From positions 744,001 to 808,000 of the forward strand of contig NZ_LR216287.1 of the NCBI RefSeq assembly GCF_900696045.1: DNA of 64,000 nucleotides, given 5' to 3'. Origin of the DNA: Candidatus Nitrosocosmicus franklandus (GTDB taxonomy: Archaea; Thermoproteota; Nitrososphaeria; Nitrososphaerales; Nitrososphaeraceae). The notes under the pieces were generated by a model, which was given only the letters and a program-made list of their open reading frames with translations, had not been told where the DNA came from and did not search any database. The position numbers and the translations under genes are program-made. Below, piece after piece: positions 36,885 through 47,263 of the stretch (position 1 is its first letter; each line of letters starts with the position of its first letter).

Positions 36885-39611
36885 TTGGACAAACCTATCG
36901 TGCATATTGTTCCACATAGCCATTATGACGCTATTTGGATCTTCAGTAAGGAAGAAAATTTTGATATTAATTGTAACTATATCATTAAAAAGGCAATTGA
37001 AATACTTAAAGCAGAAAAGGATTTCAAATTTATTATAGAACAAACCTATCTCTTAGAAAATATAGAAATTAGTTATCCGGAATTGTTTTCAGAGATAAAA
37101 CGATTTGTTAAAGATGGACGAATAGAAATAGCCGGAGGAGAGTACCTCATGTCAGATGTAATGCTTCCATCGGGAGAAGTATTGATCAGAGAGATACTTG
37201 AAGGAAAAAGGTACGTTAAGGAAAAATTTGGAAAAGATGTGGTTGTTGCATGGGGGGCTGATGAATTTGGATACAACGCCCAATGGCCTCAAATCCTCAA
37301 AAATAGTGGCTACAAGTATTTTGCTTTCAGAAGGGGCGTGGCTGAACCATTGATCTCAGAATTCTATTGGAAAGGGATAGACGGTACCTCTATTCTTTCT
37401 CACTGGATGCCCTTAGGTTATCGAGCAGGATTGGACCTTTCGTTACTGCATGAAACATACGAGCAGCTCAGAAGATTGTCTTCCACTAGGCATGTATTGA
37501 TGCCTTCTGGAAGCGGATCAACACCTCCGCAACCAGAATTATGTGACACAATCAATAAATACAATGAATCCACCAAAAGCAAAATCGAAAATCCTCTGAT
37601 GAAGATATCTACACCAGCAGAATTTTTTATGGCCCTTGAACGCGAGATTGAGGAAAAAAACATCAAGATGTCTACAAAGAGTGGAGAAATGTATTCTGGA
37701 AAAGCATCATTTGTTTTTCCAGATAGTAGTTCTACTAGATCATGGATAAAACAAGGATTCAAGGAATATGAAACCTATTTGCTTCAACTTGAAAGATGGA
37801 ACACAATATTAAAATTGGTATCAAAGAATCACGATTTTGATGATGAGTTAAAGAATTATTGGAAGCAGGCACTATTCTTCGCCATGCATGATTCTCTTCC
37901 AGGTACTGGCATAGATCAAGTGTATGAAGAAATGAGATCAGCATTTGACAAAATAGAAAATACACTAAAAAAAACTTTGTCCGAATGTCTCAATGAAGTT
38001 GTAAATGCCACTTTTGAGTTTGAGGAAAACGACAAAGAGCATTTTATTTTGGTGTTTAATTCCATATCATGGGAGGTAAAGGAATGGGTAGAAGCAACAG
38101 TAACATTTGATATTGACGAAGCTTTCGATATAATGGAATTACGATCTCTATCGAGTAATGAGATAATAGATGTTGAAATTTTGGATCTTGAACTGCATGA
38201 AAGAGATCGAGGAATAAAAAGAGTTCAGATAGGATTTATTGCAAAACTACCTTCATTTGGTTATTCTGCTTATGAAATAATATACAGAAAAAAGGAAAAG
38301 GGAAAAAACAATACGATAGATCAATCTACATTACTGGCATATCCAAGATCGTATGAAACTAGATTTAACCTAGACGATTTCACTTTGGAAATTGATGCTG
38401 AAACAGGGATATTTACTCTAATGAAGGCTGACCGTTTATACTTCATAGGTAACGAAATACGAATTGAAGAAGAATTGGGTGATCTATACTACCACAAAGA
38501 TGTAACTGGAATTATTAAATCAGAAAGTGGTGAGGGAATTCCATTTGGTGTATTTAAGAAAGAAAAATACATAGTCTTAAACGGCAAGATCAGAACTAAA
38601 ATAGTATTTCAAAACAAATACTACGCCATACGATGGCCATATAGGCTAAATGAAAAATTGCCCACTATTTTATATCAGCATAGTTTCTTAACTCTTAGAA
38701 AAGAAATCTCCATTTACAAGGGGTTATCAAGGATAGATTGTATGACATATGTCGAAAATAATCACCCTCACGTACGATTAAGAGTAAAATTTGATGTTCC
38801 GTTTAAAGGGTATACCTACTGGACTGGAACTCAGTTTGGGGCCATTCAGAGGCCAACTAATCTATTTTATCTAAATAAAGATCCTGATGTTATGAAAAAG
38901 TGGAAGGAACCTCCTAGTGGGACTTTTCCGTCTTTAGAATGGATCGACTTTTCAAACAGAAAGCAAGATATTGGAGTTACGTTAGTTCACTTCGGTATCC
39001 CTTCCCATGAAATTAGAGATAATAGTTTATATCTCACATTACTCCGAGGAGTGGAAACACTTTCTGCAGACGGAACCAAGGGACCTTGTATTGCAACACC
39101 CGACGCTGCAGAGAAAAGACCATACACTTTCAAATATGCTCTTGTACCTCACACCGGAGATTGGCGCGAAGCATCAAGTTATAAAGAAGGAATTGCATTT
39201 AATATGAAACCAATTGCTATACATCGTAAGAGCAGTGGAAAGCAACAGAAAAAAAATAGTTTAAATGGATCAAGCAAAGGCTTTAAGTCAAGTGGCAGTA
39301 CATCGTTCCTATCGATTTCTCCAAAGAATGTATTACTAAGCACACTCAAACTTCCTCAGCAAGGATATCAAAGTATCGAGCGCAACACTGTTATTTTGAG
39401 AATTTACGAAACAGAAGGAAAAACTGCTCAAGCAACCATATCATCTCACTTCCCTATCAAATCTGCTTCGGTTTTGAATTTGCTAGAGGAAGACAAATTG
39501 GATCCTAAGGAAGAGATTTCAATCGATGGTCCAAGTAACAATTTACTAAACGTTGTCTTAAATCCTTTCAAGATAATGACGATACGAGTAGTGTTTGATT
39601 TTGATAAATAA
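36885..39611 (+). CDS. Glycoside hydrolase family 38 alpha-mannosidase
   Basis: 908 aa. A TTG start gives MDKPIVHIVPHSHYDAIW, the GH38 opening with the HSHxDxxW metal-binding motif. The nucleophile region WGADEFGYNAQWPQI has the catalytic Asp. The middle three-helix domain (DSLPGTGIDQVYEEM) and C-terminal beta domains give a full-length enzyme. A Ser/Lys-rich linker (about residues 780-805) breaks the last beta domain. GH38 enzymes need zinc or calcium and trim alpha-mannose from N-glycans or polysaccharides. No signal peptide, so it is likely cytoplasmic. Confidence 0.95.
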   Translation: MDKPIVHIVPHSHYDAIWIFSKEENFDINCNYIIKKAIEILKAEKDFKFIIEQTYLLENIEISYPELFSEIKRFVKDGRIEIAGGEYLMSDVMLPSGEVLIREILEGKRYVKEKFGKDVVVAWGADEFGYNAQWPQILKNSGYKYFAFRRGVAEPLISEFYWKGIDGTSILSHWMPLGYRAGLDLSLLHETYEQLRRLSSTRHVLMPSGSGSTPPQPELCDTINKYNESTKSKIENPLMKISTPAEFFMALEREIEEKNIKMSTKSGEMYSGKASFVFPDSSSTRSWIKQGFKEYETYLLQLERWNTILKLVSKNHDFDDELKNYWKQALFFAMHDSLPGTGIDQVYEEMRSAFDKIENTLKKTLSECLNEVVNATFEFEENDKEHFILVFNSISWEVKEWVEATVTFDIDEAFDIMELRSLSSNEIIDVEILDLELHERDRGIKRVQIGFIAKLPSFGYSAYEIIYRKKEKGKNNTIDQSTLLAYPRSYETRFNLDDFTLEIDAETGIFTLMKADRLYFIGNEIRIEEELGDLYYHKDVTGIIKSESGEGIPFGVFKKEKYIVLNGKIRTKIVFQNKYYAIRWPYRLNEKLPTILYQHSFLTLRKEISIYKGLSRIDCMTYVENNHPHVRLRVKFDVPFKGYTYWTGTQFGAIQRPTNLFYLNKDPDVMKKWKEPPSGTFPSLEWIDFSNRKQDIGVTLVHFGIPSHEIRDNSLYLTLLRGVETLSADGTKGPCIATPDAAEKRPYTFKYALVPHTGDWREASSYKEGIAFNMKPIAIHRKSSGKQQKKNSLNGSSKGFKSSGSTSFLSISPKNVLLSTLKLPQQGYQSIERNTVILRIYETEGKTAQATISSHFPIKSASVLNLLEEDKLDPKEEISIDGPSNNLLNVVLNPFKIMTIRVVFDFDK

Positions 39612-39792
39612 AATCAAAGAAGGATCATGGATGAAAGCAGTATATGCAAATAGTTTTCCGCTATTATTAATACATGAGGCATCGATTACCAGATAAGAGA
39701 TGGAGTATAGTATATAATTATGATAGAAATTTGTAATATATCTTCAATTTTTGAACTAAAAAAAATCAACTAGTATTTTTACTGTTGAAATA

Positions 39793-39812
39793 GGAAGGAA
39801 GGAAGGAAGGAA
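39793..39812. repeat. GGAA tetranucleotide repeat (5 copies)
   Basis: Five perfect GGAA units about 80 bases before the start of the poly-Gln cupredoxin gene. Such tracts are prone to slippage, and this one lies close to the promoter region. Confidence 0.7.
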
Positions 39813-39889
39813 GACTGTATGGAATCGTGACTTTTACTGCTTAGGATCACAGATATATATTTGTCTTATTATCTACCACTATAACAAAT

Positions 39890-41119
<1,230 letters not shown>

Positions 41120-41986
41120 GCCAGTAATTTACCATGAACCTTTTATTTTTTGAATAGATCAGATTAATTAAAAATTATTAGATTGAAAAAGAATAAAAAA
41201 AATTACTTCTATGACGGGGTTTTAGAAATTGTTGTCTCTAACCATCTTGACAACAATATCCACAGTCACAAATCCTTTCTCCATAATTTTCACATCTATC
41301 TGAAAAGTCCATACTAATTATTAGCTTAACCCATATTTAATACTTGGGTATTCCGTCGTTCTGGACTAATTTTTGTCTATAATTCGATTTTATCATCCCG
41401 TTTTCGTAATAGAATTCCAATAAAATATCATTTTACGTCATATTTAGTTTTGGCATTTTCAGTTGATGTTTAACTTCTTTTTCAGTCCAAAATCAACATT
41501 AATTAGATGAATTTCTTGAAACATATTCACAAAAAACATCAAAGGTCATTTAATTGCAAGCAAAATTAAATTATTTTTTATATTACTTAAATAGTGTAGA
41601 CAATTGGAAATGGCCAATTATGACTGGACCAATCAATATAACTTTGGTTCAATATGTACTTTTCCTGATTGCAAAACCAGTCTAGTAGCAAATTTCTTAA
41701 ATGTCTGACTCAATACTGTAATTTGCACTTTCAGATACACGCAGCTTCGTGTAATTATCCTTATATGCCGACAAATTCCGATGAAAGATTGGGCATTTTA
41801 TGATCCAAGATCAGTCCACACATGAATCAGGAGGTTTTTGTTGTGAGTCTTCTTCCTCACCCTCACAGTAGCCTTTTTTTATTATAGAAATTCAGCAGAT
41901 TCAAGAAAAAATGATACTAGCATAAACAAAAATAAGGACAGGTTTTCATTTACATCAAAACTATCAATTAATAAAAAAATTGTAGG
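41120..41986. other. Intergenic, about 870 bases
   Basis: AT-rich; only the tiny Cys-rich frame at 41238-41312 stands out. Confidence 0.4.
41238..41312 (-). CDS. Possible Cys-rich micropeptide (24 aa)
   Basis: ATG to TAG frame: MDFSDRCENYGERICDCGYC then CQDG. Five Cys in 24 residues (spacing C-x7-C-x-C-x2-CC) is far above what random AT-rich DNA gives. An in-frame stop lies only ten codons upstream, so the ATG is the only start. It could bind a metal ion or form disulfides. No homologue is known to me and no promoter is obvious. Confidence 0.3.
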   Translation of the reverse strand: MDFSDRCENYGERICDCGYCCQDG

Positions 41987-42406
41987 TTATCTAGTTTTGA
42001 TTAACTGTATGTCACCATTGTTGGCCTCTATCATAACTTGTCTGAAGTTTGAACTTCCGCTTTCGGGGGTCACAAATATAGATGCAAAAGGCCCCATATT
42101 ACCTAATGTTTGAATTTGCTCGCCATCAAACTGGACAGTTACATTAGTAATGGAAAAGAAATTATTGTTACTTAGTTTAACGCTTACAGTTTCAACTGGA
42201 CCTCCTCTTTGAATTATTTCAACGTTCAAACCAGCAGTGGTAAAATATACATACAATACTATCGCCGCGACGACGACAAATCCTATTAGAATTATTCTGC
42301 GTATGATTTTAAGCCAATTTCTCTTTTTTCCGCTTTCGCTGCCACCACCACCGCCTCCGTACCCGCCATATCCATACGAGTTATTATTGTCATCCCAACG
42401 TCCCAT
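41987..42406 (-). CDS. Single-pass membrane protein with Gly/Tyr-rich N-terminus (139 aa)
   Basis: Preferred start at 42406: MGRWDDNNNSYGYGGYGGGG. The longer frame from 42469 adds 21 residues that look like leader noise. A Gly-rich head is followed by KKRNWLKIIRR and one membrane helix (about 46-65). The outer part, about 75 residues, is a small beta domain (VSVKLSNNNFFSITNVTVQFDGEQIQ), LEA14/FxLYD-like in pattern. Found as a lone gene. Likely an envelope protein. Confidence 0.55.
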   Translation of the reverse strand: MGRWDDNNNSYGYGGYGGGGGGSESGKKRNWLKIIRRIILIGFVVVAAIVLYVYFTTAGLNVEIIQRGGPVETVSVKLSNNNFFSITNVTVQFDGEQIQTLGNMGPFASIFVTPESGSSNFRQVMIEANNGDIQLIKTR

Positions 42407-42570
42407 GTTAAAGGGATAGAAATGCACATGCAAATAAGTGTTATACATTCGCTTTGTAGCGGGTATCATAAACTAGCAGTTCATTGCTAAAAGATTCAAA
42501 AGAAATCTGAATTATATTACCAATTTCCCAATCAGTATTCCACAATCTTTTGAATCGATTCAACAAATTC

Positions 42571-43491
42571 CTATTCATTTAAAGAATCTCTTGATCCAAA
42601 TTCATTCTTAAATCCATATAGGTTTGCTAATCGGCTCATGTCACTATTAGTTATTTTGCAAGTTTGATGTGCAAGTTTCAGGCAGTATGGATATCCCCTT
42701 ATACTATGAAAATACAATTGATTCAAGAGGTTTTTAATTTCACTCTCCAAGATTTTCGAGTCATTTACCATCTCAATCTTTATCAACGGAACATGGGAAG
42801 ATAGTCGGGCATATATTTCCACAACTTCCAATCTATTTGAAATATGTGTATTTAAACTAGGGTGACTGAATCCAGGATCAAATCCTATTTTGTTAAAATA
42901 ATAGATATCAGCAGCTTTGGAACCAAATTCTTTGAATTGATTATTAGAGGTAGAGTTTTTTGAAATAAATGCTATCCTCGTTTCAGTCGCATCCTCAATC
43001 AAGCTCTTTATATTCTCTATGTATGAATAATTCTTGTTGTGAACCAAATTTGAAACAACTGACCCGTCTATGCAAATTACATCAGGAGTCTGATTTAATA
43101 TTCCCCTGGCAACATCAATTTCCATTTGCATAGCCAATATACCAAGTTTGTCACCAACAATATTTCCTATTCCATAATCCCATTTTGCCTTTGATTTTGA
43201 AATATCATTATGAGAATTAATGGCAATACAATCAACAACAAAAAAGTCAAGACCTTGGAAAGATTTCTTGTTCCAACTACTATCTACTCCAAATGTAGAT
43301 GCAGGACTTCCGAATGGTTCATAATCGATCCATTTATTTGAAGCGATACGCAATAGGTCATCAAAACTATCTCCATGAATCGACGAAATCTTAAATTCTT
43401 TATTCTTGATAGCATCCAAGTAAAGATCAGGGAGCAATAATGTTTTTGAGTATTTTTTATATATCAATGATGCGTTGGAATTAATAGCCAC
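42571..43491 (-). CDS. nurA: NurA-family 5'-3' nuclease
   Basis: 306 aa. NurA core: FGVDSSWNKKSF near residue 66 (first metal Asp), VICIDGSVVSN near 138 (second), then RLEVVEIYARLSSHVPLIKIEM, and the C-terminal GYPYCLKLAHQTCKI typical of the family. NurA trims DNA 5' ends with the HerA translocase during recombination repair. HerA usually sits beside it; here no HerA or Mre11-Rad50 gene lies in the window. It starts 12 bases after the stop of an acyl-CoA synthetase gene on the same strand, so the two are probably one transcript. Confidence 0.88.
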   Translation of the reverse strand: MAINSNASLIYKKYSKTLLLPDLYLDAIKNKEFKISSIHGDSFDDLLRIASNKWIDYEPFGSPASTFGVDSSWNKKSFQGLDFFVVDCIAINSHNDISKSKAKWDYGIGNIVGDKLGILAMQMEIDVARGILNQTPDVICIDGSVVSNLVHNKNYSYIENIKSLIEDATETRIAFISKNSTSNNQFKEFGSKAADIYYFNKIGFDPGFSHPSLNTHISNRLEVVEIYARLSSHVPLIKIEMVNDSKILESEIKNLLNQLYFHSIRGYPYCLKLAHQTCKITNSDMSRLANLYGFKNEFGSRDSLNE

Positions 43492-43503
43492 TACTCATCA
43501 ATC

Positions 43504-45501
43504 TTATATTGGACAAATATCTTTGAGTGAATCGGGATTTTCAACAATTAATAAATCGTCATTTGTAATTTCATCACGTACTAATTTCTGGCGCAGCAGT
43601 CGTCTCAGGGTTTTCCCTGCTCTGTTTTTTGGCAGGTCGTTTACAAAATGAATCTCCTTTGGGAGTAAGAATTTACCAATTTTTTCTCTTAAAAGTTCTT
43701 GGAGATTTTCCTTTATAATAAATATCTGTTTCGGTGTTTTTTTAAAATCTTTTAAAACGCAAAAAACATGTACGGATTCTCCCGTTACTTCGTCAGGGAT
43801 ACTAACAGCAGCAGACTCGATAACTTCAGAATAACTTGTTAATATTTCTTCGATTTCACTAGGATCAATTCTATGTCCAGCAACTTTTATCATGTCATCA
43901 GCTCTTCCTAATATATACCACATATTTTGTTTATCGATCATTACTTTATCTCCATGATACCATATATTGGGAAATCTTGACCAATAGGTTTTGATATACC
44001 TGTCTGTATCATTAAGCAATCCTCGCGTCATTGCAGGCCAGGGCTGCTTTATTACAAGGTATCCATTATCAACTGATTCCCCTTCCTCATTATATATATC
44101 GACATCAAAACCGGGAACAGGTACTCCGACCGATGTTGGAACATTACCTAAGAATGGCAAAGTACCAAGTATTGCTCCCCCTACTTCTGTCCCTCCCGAT
44201 AAATTAATTATTGGACATTTATTATTTCCAACATATTTGAAAAACCAATCCCACGCTTCTTTATTTAATCGCTCTCCTGTTGTAGCTAACAATCTCAATG
44301 AATCAAAAGTATAATTTGACACCTTGATCTCATTTCTCATAAATTGTCTAATTGCAGTAGGTGCCGCACCAAAAATGGTTACTTTGAGATTTTCAATTTG
44401 CCTTGCCCAGAAATCCAATGTAGGATAGTCCAAGGTATCTTCAAACACTACAGTACAAGCACCAATCATAGGAGATCCATAAACTACCCAAGTTTGGCCA
44501 GTTATCCATCCAATATCAGCATACCAAAACATAGTATCATTTTGTTTGAGATCGATCAAGTAAGATGCTTGATGAGCTGAAAATATAGAAAATCCACCAT
44601 GAGTTTGAATAGTCCCCTTGGGCTTGCCCGTAGTCCCAGATGTATATAAATAAAATAAGGGATCCTTGGAATCCATGGTTTCTGATTCAAGTTTTGAATT
44701 CTTGTTTAATCTATTCAGTGAATCATCGTAAATATTATTGTAAGAGAAAATATTGGTATTGTCAAGAGATTTGGAAGAAATACCTACACTATTCGTATTA
44801 TCATCATCGTCAACTAATATCACCTTCTTAACATTAGTATTTCTAAAGACATCCCTCCAATGATCCTGTAATTTGATTACTTTTCCTCTTCGTTCCATAA
44901 ATTTACTTGTAATCAGAAATTTAGAATTGGAATCGATGAGTCTCTGTTCAAGGGCTAATTTTCCGAATCCCGAAAATATGGGTACATGTATGGCACCCAA
45001 CATAGAAATTGAATAAATAGCAATAAAAGACTCGCTTCGCATAGGTAGATAGATCCCAATTACATCACCCTTCCGAACTCCTATATTCTTGAGGGCCATA
45101 GAAAAAACCCGAACTCTAAATTCCAAATCTCTGAAAGTGAGCTTTTCTTTTATGCCATACTGGTTCACAAAGATAAAGGCAATTTTATCTGGATTCTTTT
45201 CCACATTCTTTTGAACAATATTATCGATGATATTGCATTTTCCTCCAATAAACCAATCAGTCCAAGGTATTCCACCTTGAGCATCAATTACCTTCGAATA
45301 CCTTTGTTTCCATTTTATATCCAGGTCATCATTTACCCTGTCCCAATACCACTCAGGATTTTTGGTCGACTCGAGGAGCAAATCATGTAAAGAAACGAGA
45401 TTGTTTTTTCTCATAAAGGTAATCAAATTACTCGTGTTTGTAAAATCAGATATAGGTAGATCGTCGAGAGAAAAAGATGGAATCCTCAAATTATCCGTCA
45501 T
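43504..45501 (-). CDS. AMP-forming acyl-CoA synthetase (acetyl-CoA synthetase family)
   Basis: 665 aa. N-terminal ACAS_N-like stretch (WYWDRVNDDLDIKW, then WFIGGKCNIIDN), P-loop LYTSGTTGKPKG, the adenylation core with WYHGDKV, GRADDMIKVAGHRI at the hinge, and NRAGKTLRRLLRQ with the catalytic Lys near residue 630. All ANL motifs are intact, so it activates a short acid to its CoA ester with ATP to AMP. The substrate may be acetate, propionate or 3-hydroxypropionate. Nitrososphaeria usually use an ADP-forming enzyme for their carbon cycle, so this may serve assimilation of stray acids. Upstream of nurA. Confidence 0.92.
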   Translation of the reverse strand: MTDNLRIPSFSLDDLPISDFTNTSNLITFMRKNNLVSLHDLLLESTKNPEWYWDRVNDDLDIKWKQRYSKVIDAQGGIPWTDWFIGGKCNIIDNIVQKNVEKNPDKIAFIFVNQYGIKEKLTFRDLEFRVRVFSMALKNIGVRKGDVIGIYLPMRSESFIAIYSISMLGAIHVPIFSGFGKLALEQRLIDSNSKFLITSKFMERRGKVIKLQDHWRDVFRNTNVKKVILVDDDDNTNSVGISSKSLDNTNIFSYNNIYDDSLNRLNKNSKLESETMDSKDPLFYLYTSGTTGKPKGTIQTHGGFSIFSAHQASYLIDLKQNDTMFWYADIGWITGQTWVVYGSPMIGACTVVFEDTLDYPTLDFWARQIENLKVTIFGAAPTAIRQFMRNEIKVSNYTFDSLRLLATTGERLNKEAWDWFFKYVGNNKCPIINLSGGTEVGGAILGTLPFLGNVPTSVGVPVPGFDVDIYNEEGESVDNGYLVIKQPWPAMTRGLLNDTDRYIKTYWSRFPNIWYHGDKVMIDKQNMWYILGRADDMIKVAGHRIDPSEIEEILTSYSEVIESAAVSIPDEVTGESVHVFCVLKDFKKTPKQIFIIKENLQELLREKIGKFLLPKEIHFVNDLPKNRAGKTLRRLLRQKLVRDEITNDDLLIVENPDSLKDICPI

Positions 45502-45579
45502 TTATGGTATAAAACAAATGGTTTTAGGTCAACTATATTAATTTATTTCACAAATCATTGACAGAAAAGTATTAATAAA

Positions 45580-46251
45580 TTATGGATTGATAGGATATTT
45601 GAAACTAAACGTATGTTCACCAACTTGAGTATCACTACCACGGTTTAGAGTGTAAAAATATGTTCCATTAACATTAAATTGCAGAGGATCATCAGTTCCT
45701 GAACCTGAGGCATTAGAGGCACCATCAATTAATTTTCCCTGAGAATCAAATTTAGAGAGTGCATCGTCAGTAAGTGCCTCTCTGTCTCGAATAACAATAC
45801 TCTGGTTACCTATAATTGTATATACTGATTCAAGCGAATCGATAAATCCTTCCGTACGAGATCCAATATCCCCAGAAGTCAATCTAAGACCGTCCAGATA
45901 CACGTTGTAAGAAATTGTTTCAAGAATAATTGTACCTCTATTTGGATTATATGCTTTAAAGGCCACCTCCAACCTCAATTCATCATTTACGGGCAAAACT
46001 TTTACTGAATCAATGGTAAGTGATAAATTTTGGTTGTTGGGTTGTGCTGAGACAAACTGGCCGTTTGCTTCAAAACTACTCTGGACTGAATTAGAGCCCA
46101 AAGAATTTCCCTGACTTGTATTTAAAGAAGATGACAGTGGATCATTTAAATTAGGATTTTGAGCCAAGAACCCGGAATTGAAGAGGAAATAAAATATTAT
46201 GCCTATAAGTATAATTCCTATACCGACTGCATAAATAACCCTAGTATTCAT
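45580..46251 (-). CDS. Membrane-anchored LEA14/WHy-domain protein (223 aa)
   Basis: Start placed at Met 46251 (MNTRVIYAVGIGIILIG), giving a normal signal anchor. The 26 residues upstream in the open frame look spurious. After an Asn/Ser-rich linker, residues about 75-220 hold a WHy/LEA14-like domain (LTIDSVKVLPVNDELRLEVAFKAYNPNRGTI...). This fold appears in desiccation- and stress-linked proteins and in archaeal envelope proteins. A close functional cousin lies at 56194. Confidence 0.65.
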   Translation of the reverse strand: MNTRVIYAVGIGIILIGIIFYFLFNSGFLAQNPNLNDPLSSSLNTSQGNSLGSNSVQSSFEANGQFVSAQPNNQNLSLTIDSVKVLPVNDELRLEVAFKAYNPNRGTIILETISYNVYLDGLRLTSGDIGSRTEGFIDSLESVYTIIGNQSIVIRDREALTDDALSKFDSQGKLIDGASNASGSGTDDPLQFNVNGTYFYTLNRGSDTQVGEHTFSFKYPINP

Positions 46252-46358
46252 AAATATTAGAAATAGACATTCGTGCCTATAAAATGGTTTAGAAAGAATC
46301 ATTCGAAAGATCATTATTGAAGTAAACACTTAATCGCAATGAAGCAAAGATTTAGAAA

Positions 46359-47195
46359 ATGGAAGAATGGGATGCACAAACTTATCACCTGATATCTCAC
46401 ATTCAGGAGGCATAGGCCAAAGAGCTGATATCAAATAACAAATGGAATGGAGACGAAGTTGTTCTTGACGTAGGATTGGGGACGGGAAGAGTTGCAAATC
46501 TCATCGCTCAAGTAGTGAAAAAGGGGAGAATTTATGCTGTTGATATTGATGAAAACATGATAAAACTTGCAAGAGAAAAATACTTGCATGTAAAGAATGT
46601 AATCTTTTTGATATCCTATATTTCAAATGCCAATCTTCCCCAGCCTGTTGACATAATTATTTCAAATGCAGCTATCCATTAGATACCCGGTCATAAACAA
46701 CTATTCAAAAAGTTTCATGATATGCTAATTCCGACGGAAAGATACTAATTCAATGTGGTGGAAAGGAGAACATAGGAAAAATAAGGGATGTTTTAGAAAC
46801 ATTGAGAAAGGAAAGAGAATTTGCAAAGTATTTTAGAAAATGGCAGCAACCATGGTATTTTCCTTCAGTCTCAGCAGCTTTTCCATCCTTAAAGATATAG
46901 ATATAGAGATATTCATACAGAATTATCTAACAAAACAGCTGTGTTTCATAGATACGAAGACTTTAGGCTTTTTATGAAAACCATTGTTATGAAACCTTAC
47001 CTATCATATTTACCTCCCTCAAATGACAACAACCATAATAGAGAGTCATCCATTGATATGTTCATAGAACAAATTAAAAATACAGATTTTTTAAATCATA
47101 GAAAACAACCAAGTATAGGCTATGGTATGTTGAATATTTGTGCGATAAAGCAACAAATTATTCATTTCTTTTTTTTGATTGTTCTTTATCTATAG
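46359..47195 (+). pseudogene. Decayed SAM-dependent methyltransferase
   Basis: The frame from ATG 46359 reads MEEWDAQTYHLISHIQEA, then TAG at 46413, then AKELISNNKWNGDEVVLDVG with the SAM site GLGTGRVANL and AVDIDENM, then TAG at 46680, then IPGHKQLFKKFHDML. A base deletion near 46733 shifts to a frame reading GKILIQCGGKENIGK, another shift near 46890 follows, and the last part YEDFRLFMKTIVMKPYLSYL reads from 46941. Related enzymes have Trp at both stop positions, so each could be TGG to TAG. With two stops and at least two shifts it is dead. Confidence 0.85.
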
Positions 47196-47263
47196 TTTAG
47201 AACCAAAGATATCTCTTCAATTAGACATGTGTTTGATATATTTTTGTCGAACAATGAGAGCCA

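Noticed and set aside
46413-46682. Amber stop recoding (TAG read as an amino acid) in the methyltransferase
   Set aside because: Both stops sit at Trp positions, not where pyrrolysine is used, and two frameshifts follow in the same gene, so decay is simpler.
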